64,000 nucleotides of DNA from Panacagrimonas sp046594215 (GTDB lineage: Bacteria; Pseudomonadota; Gammaproteobacteria; Nevskiales; Nevskiaceae), in contig JBKJPX010000014.1 of the NCBI GenBank assembly GCA_046594215.1, positions 92,155 to 156,154 on the forward strand. Reading direction: 5' to 3'. A program made the translations under genes and the position numbers. The notes under the pieces were generated by a model. It searched no databases and was not told where the DNA came from. It worked only from the letters and a program-made list of their open reading frames with translations. Shown one piece after another: positions 31,955 through 40,015 of the stretch (its first letter is position 1; each line of letters opens with the position of its first letter).

Positions 31955-34501
31955 ATGACCGCAACCACCACCTCCACTGGTTTCACGCGCGCGATCCTGC
32001 GCATCGTCGAGCCGGTGATCTTCGGCAGGCGCGCCGTGACGCTCGCGCTGCTGATGCTGCTCACGGCCTTCTTCGGCTGGCACGCGGCACAGCTTCGACC
32101 GAACGCGGGCTGGCTGAAGATGGTGCCGCAGGCGCACCCGTACATGAAGACGTTCATGAAGTACTACCAGGACTTCGGCGGCGCCAACACGGTCCTGATT
32201 GCGCTCAAGAACCACAAGGGCGACATCTACCAGCCCGAATTCATGGAGACCTTGCGGCAGGCCGCCGATGACGCCTTCTTCATCCCCGGCGTCGACCGGG
32301 CGCGGGTCAACTCCATCTTCTCGCCCAGCATCCTCTACATCGAGGTTGTCGAAGGAGGCCTCGCCGGCGAGAACGTGATTCCGTCGGACTACGCGCCGAC
32401 GCCGGAGATGATGGCGCGCATCCGCGGCAACGTGGCCAAGGCAAACGTCATCGGACGCCTGGTCTCCGAAGACCAGACCACCGCGCTCATCCAGCTCGAA
32501 CTGCTCGAGACCGACCCGAAGTCCGGCACCACCCAGGACCGCGCCGACGCCGCCAAGCCCATGCCGCAGCGCCTGCGGGAGGCCTGGGCAAACGGCGCAG
32601 ACGTCGGCGCGAAGATCAAGGCTGTTTCGGCGCTGCTGATGAAAAACCAGGACGCCAAGGCCGGGCTCGACTACGTGCAGGTCGGCGAGGCGCTGGAGAA
32701 GATCCGCGCCAAGTACGAGAAGGGCGACGTCACCGTGCACATCGTCGGGTTCGCCAAGGTCGTCGACGACATGACCAAGGCGAGCATGCAGGTCGGCGTG
32801 TTCTTCGTCGTCGCGCTGCTGCTGATGGGCCTGCTGCTGTGGATCTACATCGGCAGCTTCCCGCTCGCGATGATGGTTGTGAGCACCTCGCTGGTCGCCT
32901 GCACCTGGGAGCTCGGCCTGCTGCATGCCATCGGCTACGGCCTCGATCCGTTCGCGCTGCTCGTGCCCTTCCTGATCATGTCGGTGTCGGTGAGCCACGG
33001 CGTGCAGTACGTCAGCGCCTGGGCCAACGAGATCTCGACGCGTGGCGCCACCCCCCACCAGGCCTCGCTTGCCACGTTCCGCTCGCTGGCGATCCCCGGC
33101 GTCGTCGCGCTGATCGCCAACATCGTGGGGTTCTCCACGATCTACCTGATCAACATCCAGGTGATCCGCGAGATGTCCGTGAACGCGGCCTTCGGCATGG
33201 CGGGCGTGATCATGGTCAACAAGATGCTGCTGCCGATCGTGCTGTCCTACTTCCGCCTGCCGAACGTGGAAGGCTTCCGCAAGGCAACCGAGGTGCGCGA
33301 CCGGCTCGGTGATTCGGTGTTCCGTCGCATGGCGCTGCTGACGCGCCGCGGCCCGGCGATCGTGGTGACGACGATCTGCCTGGCTCTCGCCGCCTTCGGC
33401 GCCTCGCAGTACCACCGCGTGCAGATCGGCGACACCACGGAGGGCGTCCCCGAACTGCGCCCGGACTCACGTTTCAACCTGGACGCGCGCGCAGTCGCGG
33501 CCAACTTCTCGATGGGCGTCGACCATTTGAAAGTCATCGCCGAATCCTTCGACGACGGCTGCATCGACTACGCCGTGATGTCCGAGATGGACCGCTTCTC
33601 CTGGTACATGAAGAACCAGGAAGGCGTGCGCGACGTGCTGTCGCTGATCGAGCTGGCCAAGCTCGCGAACTCCGGTCTGAGTGAAGGCCGTCTCGATGCC
33701 GAGGTGCTGCCGCGCGCACCGGAGTCGCTGGCGCAGATCACCGCGCTGGTGCCGACCACGACCGGTTTCCTGACCGACACCTGCAACGCGCTGGCGCTAT
33801 TCATCTTCACGACCGATCACAAGGCCGACACGATCACCTCGCTCACCGACGCGGTGAAGCGCTACGCCGACACGCTGCAGCAGGACAAGCGGGTCAAGCT
33901 GCGACTCGCCTCGGGCAACATCGGCGTGATGGCGGCGACCAACGAGGAAGTGCGGCGCAACGAACTGCCCGTGGTGTTCTACGTCTATGGCGTGATCCTG
34001 CTGTTTCTCTGGCTGTCCTTCCGCACCGTGTCGGGCGTGCTGTGCATCGGCATCCCGCTCGCGACGGTCACCCTGCTGGGCTACGCGGTGATGGCGGCGC
34101 TCGGCATCGGCCAGAAGGTCGCGACGCTACCGGTGCTGGCCTTCGCCTGCGGCATCGGCGTGGACTACGGCATCTACAGCTACTCGGTGGTCGCCGCCGG
34201 ACTACGCAAGGGCCTGACGCTCGAGGAGGCTTACTTCCAGAAGATGCGCTCCACCGGCAAGGCCACGCTGTTCACCGGCGTTGGCATGGCGTCAGGCGTT
34301 CTGATGTGGATCTTCTCGGACCTGCAGTTCCAGAAGGACATGGGCATCCTGCTGGTGTTCGGCTTCACGGCGAACATGATCGGTGCGATCGTGGTGCTGC
34401 CCTCGCTGGCCTACTTCTTCTCAAAGGAAGAGCTCAAGCACGCAGGCAAGGACCTCACGGCCGGCGCCGACGACGCGATCGACGGCGACCAGAAACCTTA
34501 G
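31955..34501 (+). CDS. RND superfamily (MMPL/HpnN-type) transporter
   Basis: This 848-aa inner-membrane protein has the duplicated RND architecture: one helix, a large periplasmic loop (~45-270), five helices, a sixth plus second periplasmic loop (~470-660), then five more helices. It lacks the extended porter domains of AcrB-type multidrug pumps and fits the MMPL/hopanoid or lipid exporter branch. Motifs such as GLDPFALLVPFLIMSVSVSHGVQY and FACGIGVDYGIYSY mark the proton-relay helix 4 and 10 regions. With DUF1302, DUF1329 and the propeller it would form a trans-envelope path for a lipid or hydrophobic compound. Direction is unknown. Confidence 0.9.
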   Translation: MTATTTSTGFTRAILRIVEPVIFGRRAVTLALLMLLTAFFGWHAAQLRPNAGWLKMVPQAHPYMKTFMKYYQDFGGANTVLIALKNHKGDIYQPEFMETLRQAADDAFFIPGVDRARVNSIFSPSILYIEVVEGGLAGENVIPSDYAPTPEMMARIRGNVAKANVIGRLVSEDQTTALIQLELLETDPKSGTTQDRADAAKPMPQRLREAWANGADVGAKIKAVSALLMKNQDAKAGLDYVQVGEALEKIRAKYEKGDVTVHIVGFAKVVDDMTKASMQVGVFFVVALLLMGLLLWIYIGSFPLAMMVVSTSLVACTWELGLLHAIGYGLDPFALLVPFLIMSVSVSHGVQYVSAWANEISTRGATPHQASLATFRSLAIPGVVALIANIVGFSTIYLINIQVIREMSVNAAFGMAGVIMVNKMLLPIVLSYFRLPNVEGFRKATEVRDRLGDSVFRRMALLTRRGPAIVVTTICLALAAFGASQYHRVQIGDTTEGVPELRPDSRFNLDARAVAANFSMGVDHLKVIAESFDDGCIDYAVMSEMDRFSWYMKNQEGVRDVLSLIELAKLANSGLSEGRLDAEVLPRAPESLAQITALVPTTTGFLTDTCNALALFIFTTDHKADTITSLTDAVKRYADTLQQDKRVKLRLASGNIGVMAATNEEVRRNELPVVFYVYGVILLFLWLSFRTVSGVLCIGIPLATVTLLGYAVMAALGIGQKVATLPVLAFACGIGVDYGIYSYSVVAAGLRKGLTLEEAYFQKMRSTGKATLFTGVGMASGVLMWIFSDLQFQKDMGILLVFGFTANMIGAIVVLPSLAYFFSKEELKHAGKDLTAGADDAIDGDQKP

Positions 34502-34505
34502 TCCG

Positions 34506-34593
34506 CGTAGTCCGGACGACGTCCCGGTTGCATCCTGGAATCGCAGCAGAATCGCGGCTCTTTCGACTCGCGAAATCCGAAGTCCGGACTACG
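34506..34593. repeat. Dispersed repeat copy A, 88 bp with 12-bp terminal inverted repeats
   Basis: The ends CGTAGTCCGGAC and GTCCGGACTACG are perfect inverted copies. The interior on the minus strand contains GGATTTCGCGAGTCGAAAGAGCC, closely matching copies near 50.2 and 55.2 kb. It lies between the convergent RND and AraC genes. Confidence 0.8.
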
Positions 34594-34604
34594 TGGAGCG
34601 GAAA

Positions 34605-35483
34605 TCAGCCCGTCTTCCTGCGCACGCTGCCAGGCCCGAACCCGTGTACGCGCTTGAAGCTGCGCCGGAACGCCGCCTCGGTCTGGTAGCCCAGCCGCTC
34701 GGCGACATGCGCGACCGACAGGCGCGGATCGCGCAACAGCTTGAGCGCCTGCGCCATGCGCCAGCGCGTCAGGTATTGGTAGGGCGTCTCCTCCAGCACC
34801 TCGGCGAAGCGTTCCGCGAACGCAGTACGCGACAGCAGCGCCTCCTCCGCGAGAGAAGCCACTGTCCAGTCCTTTCCAGGAAAGCGGTGGATGGCGTCGA
34901 GCGCGCGTTTGAGCCGCGGGTCCGCCAGGGCCGCGAACAGGCCGCGCCGCAACGTGGTGCCGGCCAGGTACTGGCGTAGCGCCATCACGAACAACGCATC
35001 CGCCAGCTTGTCGACGACCGCCTGGGTGCCGAATCCACTGTGCCCGGCTTCCTGCACGAGCAGGTCGGCGAGGCTGCGATAGGCGTTGCCCGACTCGGTG
35101 CCGTGCACGTGCATCAGGTCCGGCAGTCCTGCCATCACCGGGTTGCCCGTGGTGGATTCGAAATGGAACTCGCCGCACAGCATCGTCGTGAAGCTGTCCT
35201 GCCGCACGCTGCCGTCCGCCTCTTCCACGGGCGCGAGCACGTGCGCAGTGCCGCGGGGCAGGACGACGAGATCGCCGGAATCCAGCTTTACCGGCGCCGC
35301 TCCCTCGAGCGTCAGCCAGCAGGTGCCGCGGTCGACGAGGTGAAACCATGCGGTGCCGGCCGGCGCCTGGGGATCCCAGTCGCGCCAGCGGCCGCAGTAG
35401 CGCATGTTGTCGGTGATGCGCGCATGCATCTGGTAGGCGGCGAGGATGCCGTCGAGCAAGGCGTCATCTGTACGTTCCGTCAT
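34605..35483 (-). CDS. AraC family regulator with N-terminal cupin domain
   Basis: This 292-aa transcription factor has an N-terminal cupin_6-type sensor (LDSGDLVVLPRGTAHVL, ~70). Two C-terminal helix-turn-helix units follow (WTVASLAEEALLSRTAFAERF and LSVAHVAERLGYQTEAAFRRSFKRVHGFGP). The start is the ATG at 35483 because the 9 residues encoded further upstream overlap the divergent promoter. It is divergent from the DoxX-hvfABC cluster and could regulate it; family members often sense small oxidants or hydrophobic ligands. Confidence 0.9.
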   Translation of the reverse strand: MTERTDDALLDGILAAYQMHARITDNMRYCGRWRDWDPQAPAGTAWFHLVDRGTCWLTLEGAAPVKLDSGDLVVLPRGTAHVLAPVEEADGSVRQDSFTTMLCGEFHFESTTGNPVMAGLPDLMHVHGTESGNAYRSLADLLVQEAGHSGFGTQAVVDKLADALFVMALRQYLAGTTLRRGLFAALADPRLKRALDAIHRFPGKDWTVASLAEEALLSRTAFAERFAEVLEETPYQYLTRWRMAQALKLLRDPRLSVAHVAERLGYQTEAAFRRSFKRVHGFGPGSVRRKTG

Positions 35484-35562
35484 GGACCGCGGACCCAGGG
35501 ATACAGGCAATAAGGCGCGGCGAGGCTAGCATGGACCCATCAAATTTCGAGGTTTTGCCCAC

Positions 35563-36216
35563 ATGACCGGATTGATCAAAGCCTGCCGCGACCTCTTCGA
35601 TTCCGGGATAAGCGGCACCGGCCATGCCGACTTCCTGGCACCGCTGGCGCTGCGCCTTTACCTGGCCCCGATCTTCTGGATGGCCGGCTGGAACAAGGCC
35701 ATGAGCTTCTCCGACACCGTGGACTGGTTCGGCGACTCGGGCCTGGGCCTGCCGCTGCCCACGCTGATGGCCACCCTGGCCACCGGCGCAGAACTGGTCG
35801 GCGCCGTGTGCCTGCTGTCGGGACTGGCGGTACGCGCCATGGCCGTTCCGCTGATGTTCACGATGCTTGTAGCCATAGTGACCGTCCACTGGCAGAACGG
35901 CTGGCTGGCGATCGCGGAGGGCCAGGGCTTCTTCGCCACCGAGCGCACCATGGGAGCAATCGAGCGCTTGTCACAGGCCAAGGACATCCTGCGCGAGCAC
36001 GGCGACTACGACCAACTTACGGAGAATGGCAGCCTCGTCATCCTCAACAACGGCATCGAGTTCAGCGTCACCTACCTCATCATGTTGCTGTCGCTGTTCT
36101 TCACCGGCGCGGGTCGCTGGCTGAGCCTGGACTACTGGATCGAGCGCGGATTGCGCGGCGACCCATCTGCGTCCGCGCTTGCCCAGCCTGCGTACTCAAA
36201 CCGGGTCACCTCGTAA
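35563..36216 (+). CDS. DoxX family membrane protein of HvfABC cluster
   Basis: This 217-aa protein has four or more hydrophobic segments. The DoxX signature region is PLALRLYLAPIFWMAGWNKAMSF. An inserted hydrophilic loop (~122-160) sits between the third and fourth helices. DoxX proteins accompany bufferin and HvfABC operons, probably as redox partners in the membrane. It is the first gene of the cluster, 58 bases before hvfA. Confidence 0.88.
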   Translation: MTGLIKACRDLFDSGISGTGHADFLAPLALRLYLAPIFWMAGWNKAMSFSDTVDWFGDSGLGLPLPTLMATLATGAELVGAVCLLSGLAVRAMAVPLMFTMLVAIVTVHWQNGWLAIAEGQGFFATERTMGAIERLSQAKDILREHGDYDQLTENGSLVILNNGIEFSVTYLIMLLSLFFTGAGRWLSLDYWIERGLRGDPSASALAQPAYSNRVTS

Positions 36217-36274
36217 TCCCATCGATTTATTCCAATGGGCCATCCCCGGCCCTCCAACGCAAGGAGAAACAAAC

Positions 36275-36610
36275 ATGAACACCCTGACCAAGAAGCCCCT
36301 CCAGATCGTCCTCGGCGCTGCTTTCGCGCTCTCCGGCATGGCCGCCCAGGCCTCGGTCTTCCAGACCACCGACCTCGGCGCCGGCTACATGGTCGCCACC
36401 GCAGGCGACGCCAAGTGCGGCGAGAAGAAGGCCGGCGACGCCAAGTGCGGCGAAAAGAAGGCCGGCGAGCAGAAGTGCGGCGAGAAGGGCAGCAACTGCG
36501 ACAAGACCGCCGGCGCCAAGGGCGGCGAGTGCATGTGCGGCGCTGCCAAGGGCCAGAAGGCCGACGGCAAGTGCGGCGAAGGCAAGTGCGGCGACACGAA
36601 GCACAAGTAA
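36275..36610 (+). CDS. hvfA: HvfA-type Cys-rich RiPP precursor (signal-peptide-bearing)
   Basis: This 111-aa low-complexity precursor has a signal peptide ending near AAQAS and a short acidic spacer. The Lys/Gly/Cys-rich tail has 8 Cys: KCGE four times, KCGD once, MCG, and two others (SNCD, GEC). HvfA proteins carry EGKCG repeats whose Cys are converted by a DUF692 (MNIO) enzyme to copper-binding oxazolone/thioamide or thiooxazole-type groups, and the product is exported. Here the motif is mainly KCGEK(K/G), with one exact EGKCG near the end. AAGGAG precedes the ATG. A strong terminator follows directly. Confidence 0.92.
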   Translation: MNTLTKKPLQIVLGAAFALSGMAAQASVFQTTDLGAGYMVATAGDAKCGEKKAGDAKCGEKKAGEQKCGEKGSNCDKTAGAKGGECMCGAAKGQKADGKCGEGKCGDTKHK

Positions 36611-36656
36611 GTCGGTAAGTCGCCTGGACCGGGCTGAGTAATCCCGGACCACGAGG

Positions 36657-36689
36657 CCGAAGGCGCGGGTTTCCGCGCCTTCGGTTTTT
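36657..36689 (+). terminator. Rho-independent terminator between hvfA and hvfB
   Basis: A perfect 12-bp stem CCGAAGGCGCGG/CCGCGCCTTCGG with a GTTT loop is followed by a T-run. Partial read-through would make much more precursor than modifying enzyme, a usual need in RiPP operons. Confidence 0.92.
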
Positions 36690-36725
36690 CTGCAGACTGC
36701 TTCGCCGGAACCGGACGAAAACAAG

Positions 36726-37580
36726 ATGTCCAACCAAGCCGCTGTCCGCGGCGCGGGCCTGGGCCTGCGACGTGAATTGCTGGAACCCCTGGCCGAGGCC
36801 AGGACAGGTGCGATCGGATTTCTCGAAGTCGCGCCGGAAAACTGGATGAGCCGCGGCGGCAAGACCGCGCGCGATCTGCGTTCTTTCACGGAACGCTTCG
36901 AATTCACCACCCACGGGCTTTCGCTGTCCATCGGCAGCCCCGCCCCGCTGGATGAAGATTTTGTTCGTCGCATCGGGCAGTTTCTGAAACTGCACGGCAT
37001 TCGCGATTATTCGGAACACCTCACCTATTGCTCGGACGACGGTCACCTGTACGACCTCATGCCGATACCCTTCACCGCCGAAGCGGTGGAATACGTCGCC
37101 GCGCGCGTGCGTCGCGTGCAGGACATCCTCGAGCGCCGCATCGCCCTGGAGAACGCCAGCTACTACGCCGCGCCCGGCCAGGAGATGAGCGAACTCGAAT
37201 TCGTGCGCGCAGTGGTAGAACGCGCCGACTGCGATCTGCTGCTCGATGTGAACAACATCTGGGTCAACAGCATCAACCACCGCTATGACCCGGTCGCCTA
37301 CCTCGAGGGCCTGCCGGGCGAGCGCATCCGCTACATCCACATCGCCGGCCACTATGAAGAAGCAGAGGATCTGCGCGTGGACACGCACGGATCCGACGTC
37401 ATCGACCCGGTGTGGGACCTGCTCGACCGCGCCTACGCGCGCTGGGGCGTATTACCCACGCTGCTCGAACGCGACTTCAACATCCCGCCGATCGAGGAGT
37501 TGATGGTTGAGATCAACCGCATCAACGCGCTGCAGGCCAAGCACGCGCAGCCGCGGCACAAGGCGGTCGTCCATGGCTGA
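36726..37580 (+). CDS. hvfB: HvfB, DUF692 multinuclear non-heme iron oxidase (MNIO)
   Basis: This 284-aa TIM-barrel enzyme of DUF692/MNIO family has the usual length. It carries the recurrent acidic and His boxes that bind the iron cluster: LEVAPENW, TTHGLSLSIG, YSEHLTY, ALENASYY, LLDVNNI, YIHIAGH, DTHGSDV and LLERDFN. MNIO enzymes oxidatively rearrange Cys residues in partner precursors. HvfA beside it is the obvious substrate. The stop lies inside the first codons of hvfC (8-base overlap). Confidence 0.94.
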   Translation: MSNQAAVRGAGLGLRRELLEPLAEARTGAIGFLEVAPENWMSRGGKTARDLRSFTERFEFTTHGLSLSIGSPAPLDEDFVRRIGQFLKLHGIRDYSEHLTYCSDDGHLYDLMPIPFTAEAVEYVAARVRRVQDILERRIALENASYYAAPGQEMSELEFVRAVVERADCDLLLDVNNIWVNSINHRYDPVAYLEGLPGERIRYIHIAGHYEEAEDLRVDTHGSDVIDPVWDLLDRAYARWGVLPTLLERDFNIPPIEELMVEINRINALQAKHAQPRHKAVVHG

Positions 37581-38355
37581 GCAGGCCGCCGCCACGCTGC
37601 CGCGATTCCAGCAGGTGCAGTACGCGTTCGCCGCGCATCTTCGCGATCCGGCAAACCGCCCCGCGCCGGGCGGTCTCGAAGAGCGGCGCCTGCAGATCTA
37701 CCGCGAGCTCTTCTACAACAACGTGGAAGGGTTCATCGCCAACGCCTTCCCGGTGCTGCGCAAGCTCAGCAGCGACGAGGTCTGGCATGCGCTGGTGCGC
37801 GATTTCTACGCGCGCCACCAGAGCCGCGAGCCCGAGTTCCACCGCCTGGCCGAGGAGTTCCTGCGCTTTCTGCAGGAAGAGCGCGGCAAGGTCGAGGGCG
37901 ACCTGCCCTTCATGGTCGAACTCGCCCACTACGAGTGGGTAGAACTCGCGCTGGGTCTGTCGCAGGCCGAGCTCACGCCTGAACTGGCCGATCCCAACGG
38001 CGACCTCATGGACGCCTGCCCCGTGGTTTCGCCGCTGGCGTGGACGCTGTCCTACGATTATCCCGTGCATCGCATCTGCCCGGACCTGCAGCCCACCGGG
38101 CCCGGACCCGCACCGACCTACCTCGTCGTCTATCGCACGCGGCAGGACGAGGTGAAGTTCATGGAGATCAACGCGGTCAGCGGGCGGCTCCTGCAGCTCA
38201 TCGAGGAGAACGCGCAGGCCACGGGCCGCAACCTGCTGCTGCAGATCGCGGCTGAACTGCAGCACCCGGACCCTGAGCAGATCGTCGAGGCCGGTCGCGG
38301 CATGCTCGCCGGACTGCGCGAGCGCGACATCCTGCTCGGCACGCGTCACCGCTGA
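37573..38355 (+). CDS. hvfC: HvfC, DUF2063 family partner of the MNIO enzyme
   Basis: This 260-aa protein has an N-terminal DUF2063 domain (FAAHLRDP, IYRELFYNNVEGFIANAFPVL, ~15-100) and a C-terminal beta-rich half. In HvfBC and BufBC systems it delivers the precursor to the oxidase. The start at 37573 overlaps hvfB by 8 bases; the longer open frame upstream is a shadow of hvfB. It completes the canonical A-B-C order. Confidence 0.93.
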   Translation: MAEQAAATLPRFQQVQYAFAAHLRDPANRPAPGGLEERRLQIYRELFYNNVEGFIANAFPVLRKLSSDEVWHALVRDFYARHQSREPEFHRLAEEFLRFLQEERGKVEGDLPFMVELAHYEWVELALGLSQAELTPELADPNGDLMDACPVVSPLAWTLSYDYPVHRICPDLQPTGPGPAPTYLVVYRTRQDEVKFMEINAVSGRLLQLIEENAQATGRNLLLQIAAELQHPDPEQIVEAGRGMLAGLRERDILLGTRHR

Positions 38356-38371
38356 ACCCGCGGCGGTCCGC

Positions 38372-38785
38372 TCAGGCGAACACGAGCGCGCCGACGTAAC
38401 AGGCGGTCACCACCAGCAGCCCGCGCAAAGGCATTCGAAACCAGTAGCGGATCGCGAGCGCGAGGTAGGCGAGCAAGGTCAGCAGGCCCAGCACGCGCAG
38501 GTAGGCCGAATCGAACAGCAGCGGCGCGTGCTCCAGTGCAAGGTACCCGTACACCGCGCCGAACAGCATCGGTCCCATGCTGTGGCTGCCATTGAAACCG
38601 ATCCAGGCCTTCCACATCGTCGTGCGTCGCGTGAGCTGCGGCGCGTCCTGCCGCATCAGCACCTCGGTCTGCGGATCGCGCGGATGAAACTTGCGCGAGG
38701 CGAAGGTCAGCAGCAGATGACCGGTGCCCATCGCGAATGCCACCGCGCTGCTGGCGACCATCAGGCCTTGTGCAAGAGAGATCAT
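38372..38785 (-). CDS. Small four-helix membrane protein, LIC_13387-like
   Basis: This 137-aa protein has four hydrophobic segments (~4-28, ~70-88, ~96-112, ~118-137). A central motif WKAWIGFNGSHSMGPMLFG is reminiscent of small conserved membrane proteins of unknown function. It is convergent with hvfC (16 bases apart), so it is not part of that operon. Confidence 0.65.
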   Translation of the reverse strand: MISLAQGLMVASSAVAFAMGTGHLLLTFASRKFHPRDPQTEVLMRQDAPQLTRRTTMWKAWIGFNGSHSMGPMLFGAVYGYLALEHAPLLFDSAYLRVLGLLTLLAYLALAIRYWFRMPLRGLLVVTACYVGALVFA

Positions 38786-38812
38786 CGCGTCGTCCTCGAG
38801 TCATACCGCATC

Positions 38813-38883
38813 CGTAGCCCGGACGAAGTCCGTGGCCGTTCACATCCGACCAGAGAAACGCCCCGGGCTTTGTCCGGAATACG
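38813..38883. repeat. Dispersed repeat copy, 71 bp variant
   Basis: The ends CGTAGCCCGGAC and GTCCGGAATACG match the terminal inverted repeats of copy A (10 of 12 pairs), with a different interior. It sits between two same-strand genes. Confidence 0.55.
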
Positions 38884-38894
38884 GCCAGGGGAGT

Positions 38895-39023
38895 TCACCC
38901 CGCCATCCCCTTCATCAGCGTCCTCAGCACGAACGCCGCCGCACCAAACAGCGTCACCCCCGCGGCCCAGATCAGCAGGAACCACAACCACTGACGCGCA
39001 CTGCTGCGCGGCTCAGTGCGCAT
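38895..39023 (-). CDS. DUF2474 family small protein of cytochrome bd operon
   Basis: This 42-aa protein has one transmembrane helix (WLWFLLIWAAGVTLFGAAAF) flanked by Arg-rich and Lys-containing ends. Small DUF2474 proteins follow cydB of cyanide-insensitive oxidases, in the place where CydX sits in E. coli. They probably stabilise the oxidase. The ATG overlaps the cydB stop by 11 bases. Confidence 0.82.
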   Translation of the reverse strand: MRTEPRSSARQWLWFLLIWAAGVTLFGAAAFVLRTLMKGMAG

Positions 39024-40014
39024 AACCCACACCCGGCTTGATCTTCCCGCGGAACACCCAGTACGCGTAGGCCGTGTAGATCATCACCATCGGCAGCGAA
39101 AACGTCAGCGCCACGAGCACGAAGCGCTGTGAGGTCTCGGGCGCAGCGGCCGCGTACACCGTGAGGCCCGGCGGCACGATGTGCGGCCACAAGCTGATGC
39201 CGATGCCGACGTAGCCCAGCGCAAACAGCGCGATGGCGTAGAAGAACGGCGCGTAGTGCGCACCGCGTTTGACCTCGCGATAGAGCGAGACCGCGACCGC
39301 CGCCGTGGCGATCGGCACCGGCGACAGGCTCAGCCAGTTGCTGCCACCGAACCAGCGTCCGGCGATCTGCGGAAACTTCAGCGGCGTATAGATCGATACC
39401 ACCGCGAGCACGAACAGCGACACGCCGAGCGCGACGATCGACGCGCGCTTGGCGAAGCCCTGGAGTTCGGCCTCGGTCTTCAGGTTCAGCCAAGTCGCGC
39501 CAAGCAGGGCGTAACCGCCGACCACGCCCAGGCCGACCACGACCGAGAAAGGCGTGAGCCAGTCGAAAGCGCCTCCCACGAACTGTCGCCCCTGGATCTT
39601 CACGCCCTCGAGCAGGCCGCCGAGCAGCAGCCCCTGGCTGAACGCGGCCACGGTGGAACCCACCGAGAATGCACGGTTCCACCAGCACCGCGTGGCCTGG
39701 GCCTTCACGCGAAACTCGAAGGCCACGCCGCGGAAGATCAGCGCGAACAGCAGCATCATGAGCGGCACGTAGAAGGCCGGCAGCGCGATGGCGTAAGCCA
39801 GCGGGAACGCGGCGAACAGCACCGCGCCGCCAAGGATCAGCCAGGTCTCGTTGCCGTCCCAGATCGGCGCGATGCACGCGATCGCGGTGTCGCGCGCGTC
39901 CTCGTCCGGCAGAAGGGGAAACAGGATGCCGACGCCAAGATCGAAACCGTCGAGGATCACGTAAGCGCCGACGCCGAACACGATCACGCCAGCCAGCACG
40001 AGCGTCAGGTCCAT
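39013..40014 (-). CDS. cydB: Cytochrome bd-type ubiquinol oxidase subunit II
   Basis: This 333-aa membrane protein with about nine helices is subunit II of a bd-type quinol oxidase. Family marks are LVLAGVIVFGVGAYVILDGFDLGVG at the start, WDGNETWLI (~58) and FRGVAFEFR (~95). The start at 40014 is preferred because GAGGAG in the cydA tail lies about 10 bases upstream; an ATG three codons earlier is too near it. It overlaps the cydA stop. Confidence 0.94.
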   Translation of the reverse strand: MDLTLVLAGVIVFGVGAYVILDGFDLGVGILFPLLPDEDARDTAIACIAPIWDGNETWLILGGAVLFAAFPLAYAIALPAFYVPLMMLLFALIFRGVAFEFRVKAQATRCWWNRAFSVGSTVAAFSQGLLLGGLLEGVKIQGRQFVGGAFDWLTPFSVVVGLGVVGGYALLGATWLNLKTEAELQGFAKRASIVALGVSLFVLAVVSIYTPLKFPQIAGRWFGGSNWLSLSPVPIATAAVAVSLYREVKRGAHYAPFFYAIALFALGYVGIGISLWPHIVPPGLTVYAAAAPETSQRFVLVALTFSLPMVMIYTAYAYWVFRGKIKPGVGYAH

Positions 40015-40015
40015 G

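Noticed and set aside
36380..36600. Tandem repeats in hvfA as a CRISPR or satellite array
   Set aside because: They are in-frame KCGE codon repeats of the precursor peptide; no spacer-repeat pattern exists and no CRISPR array was seen anywhere.
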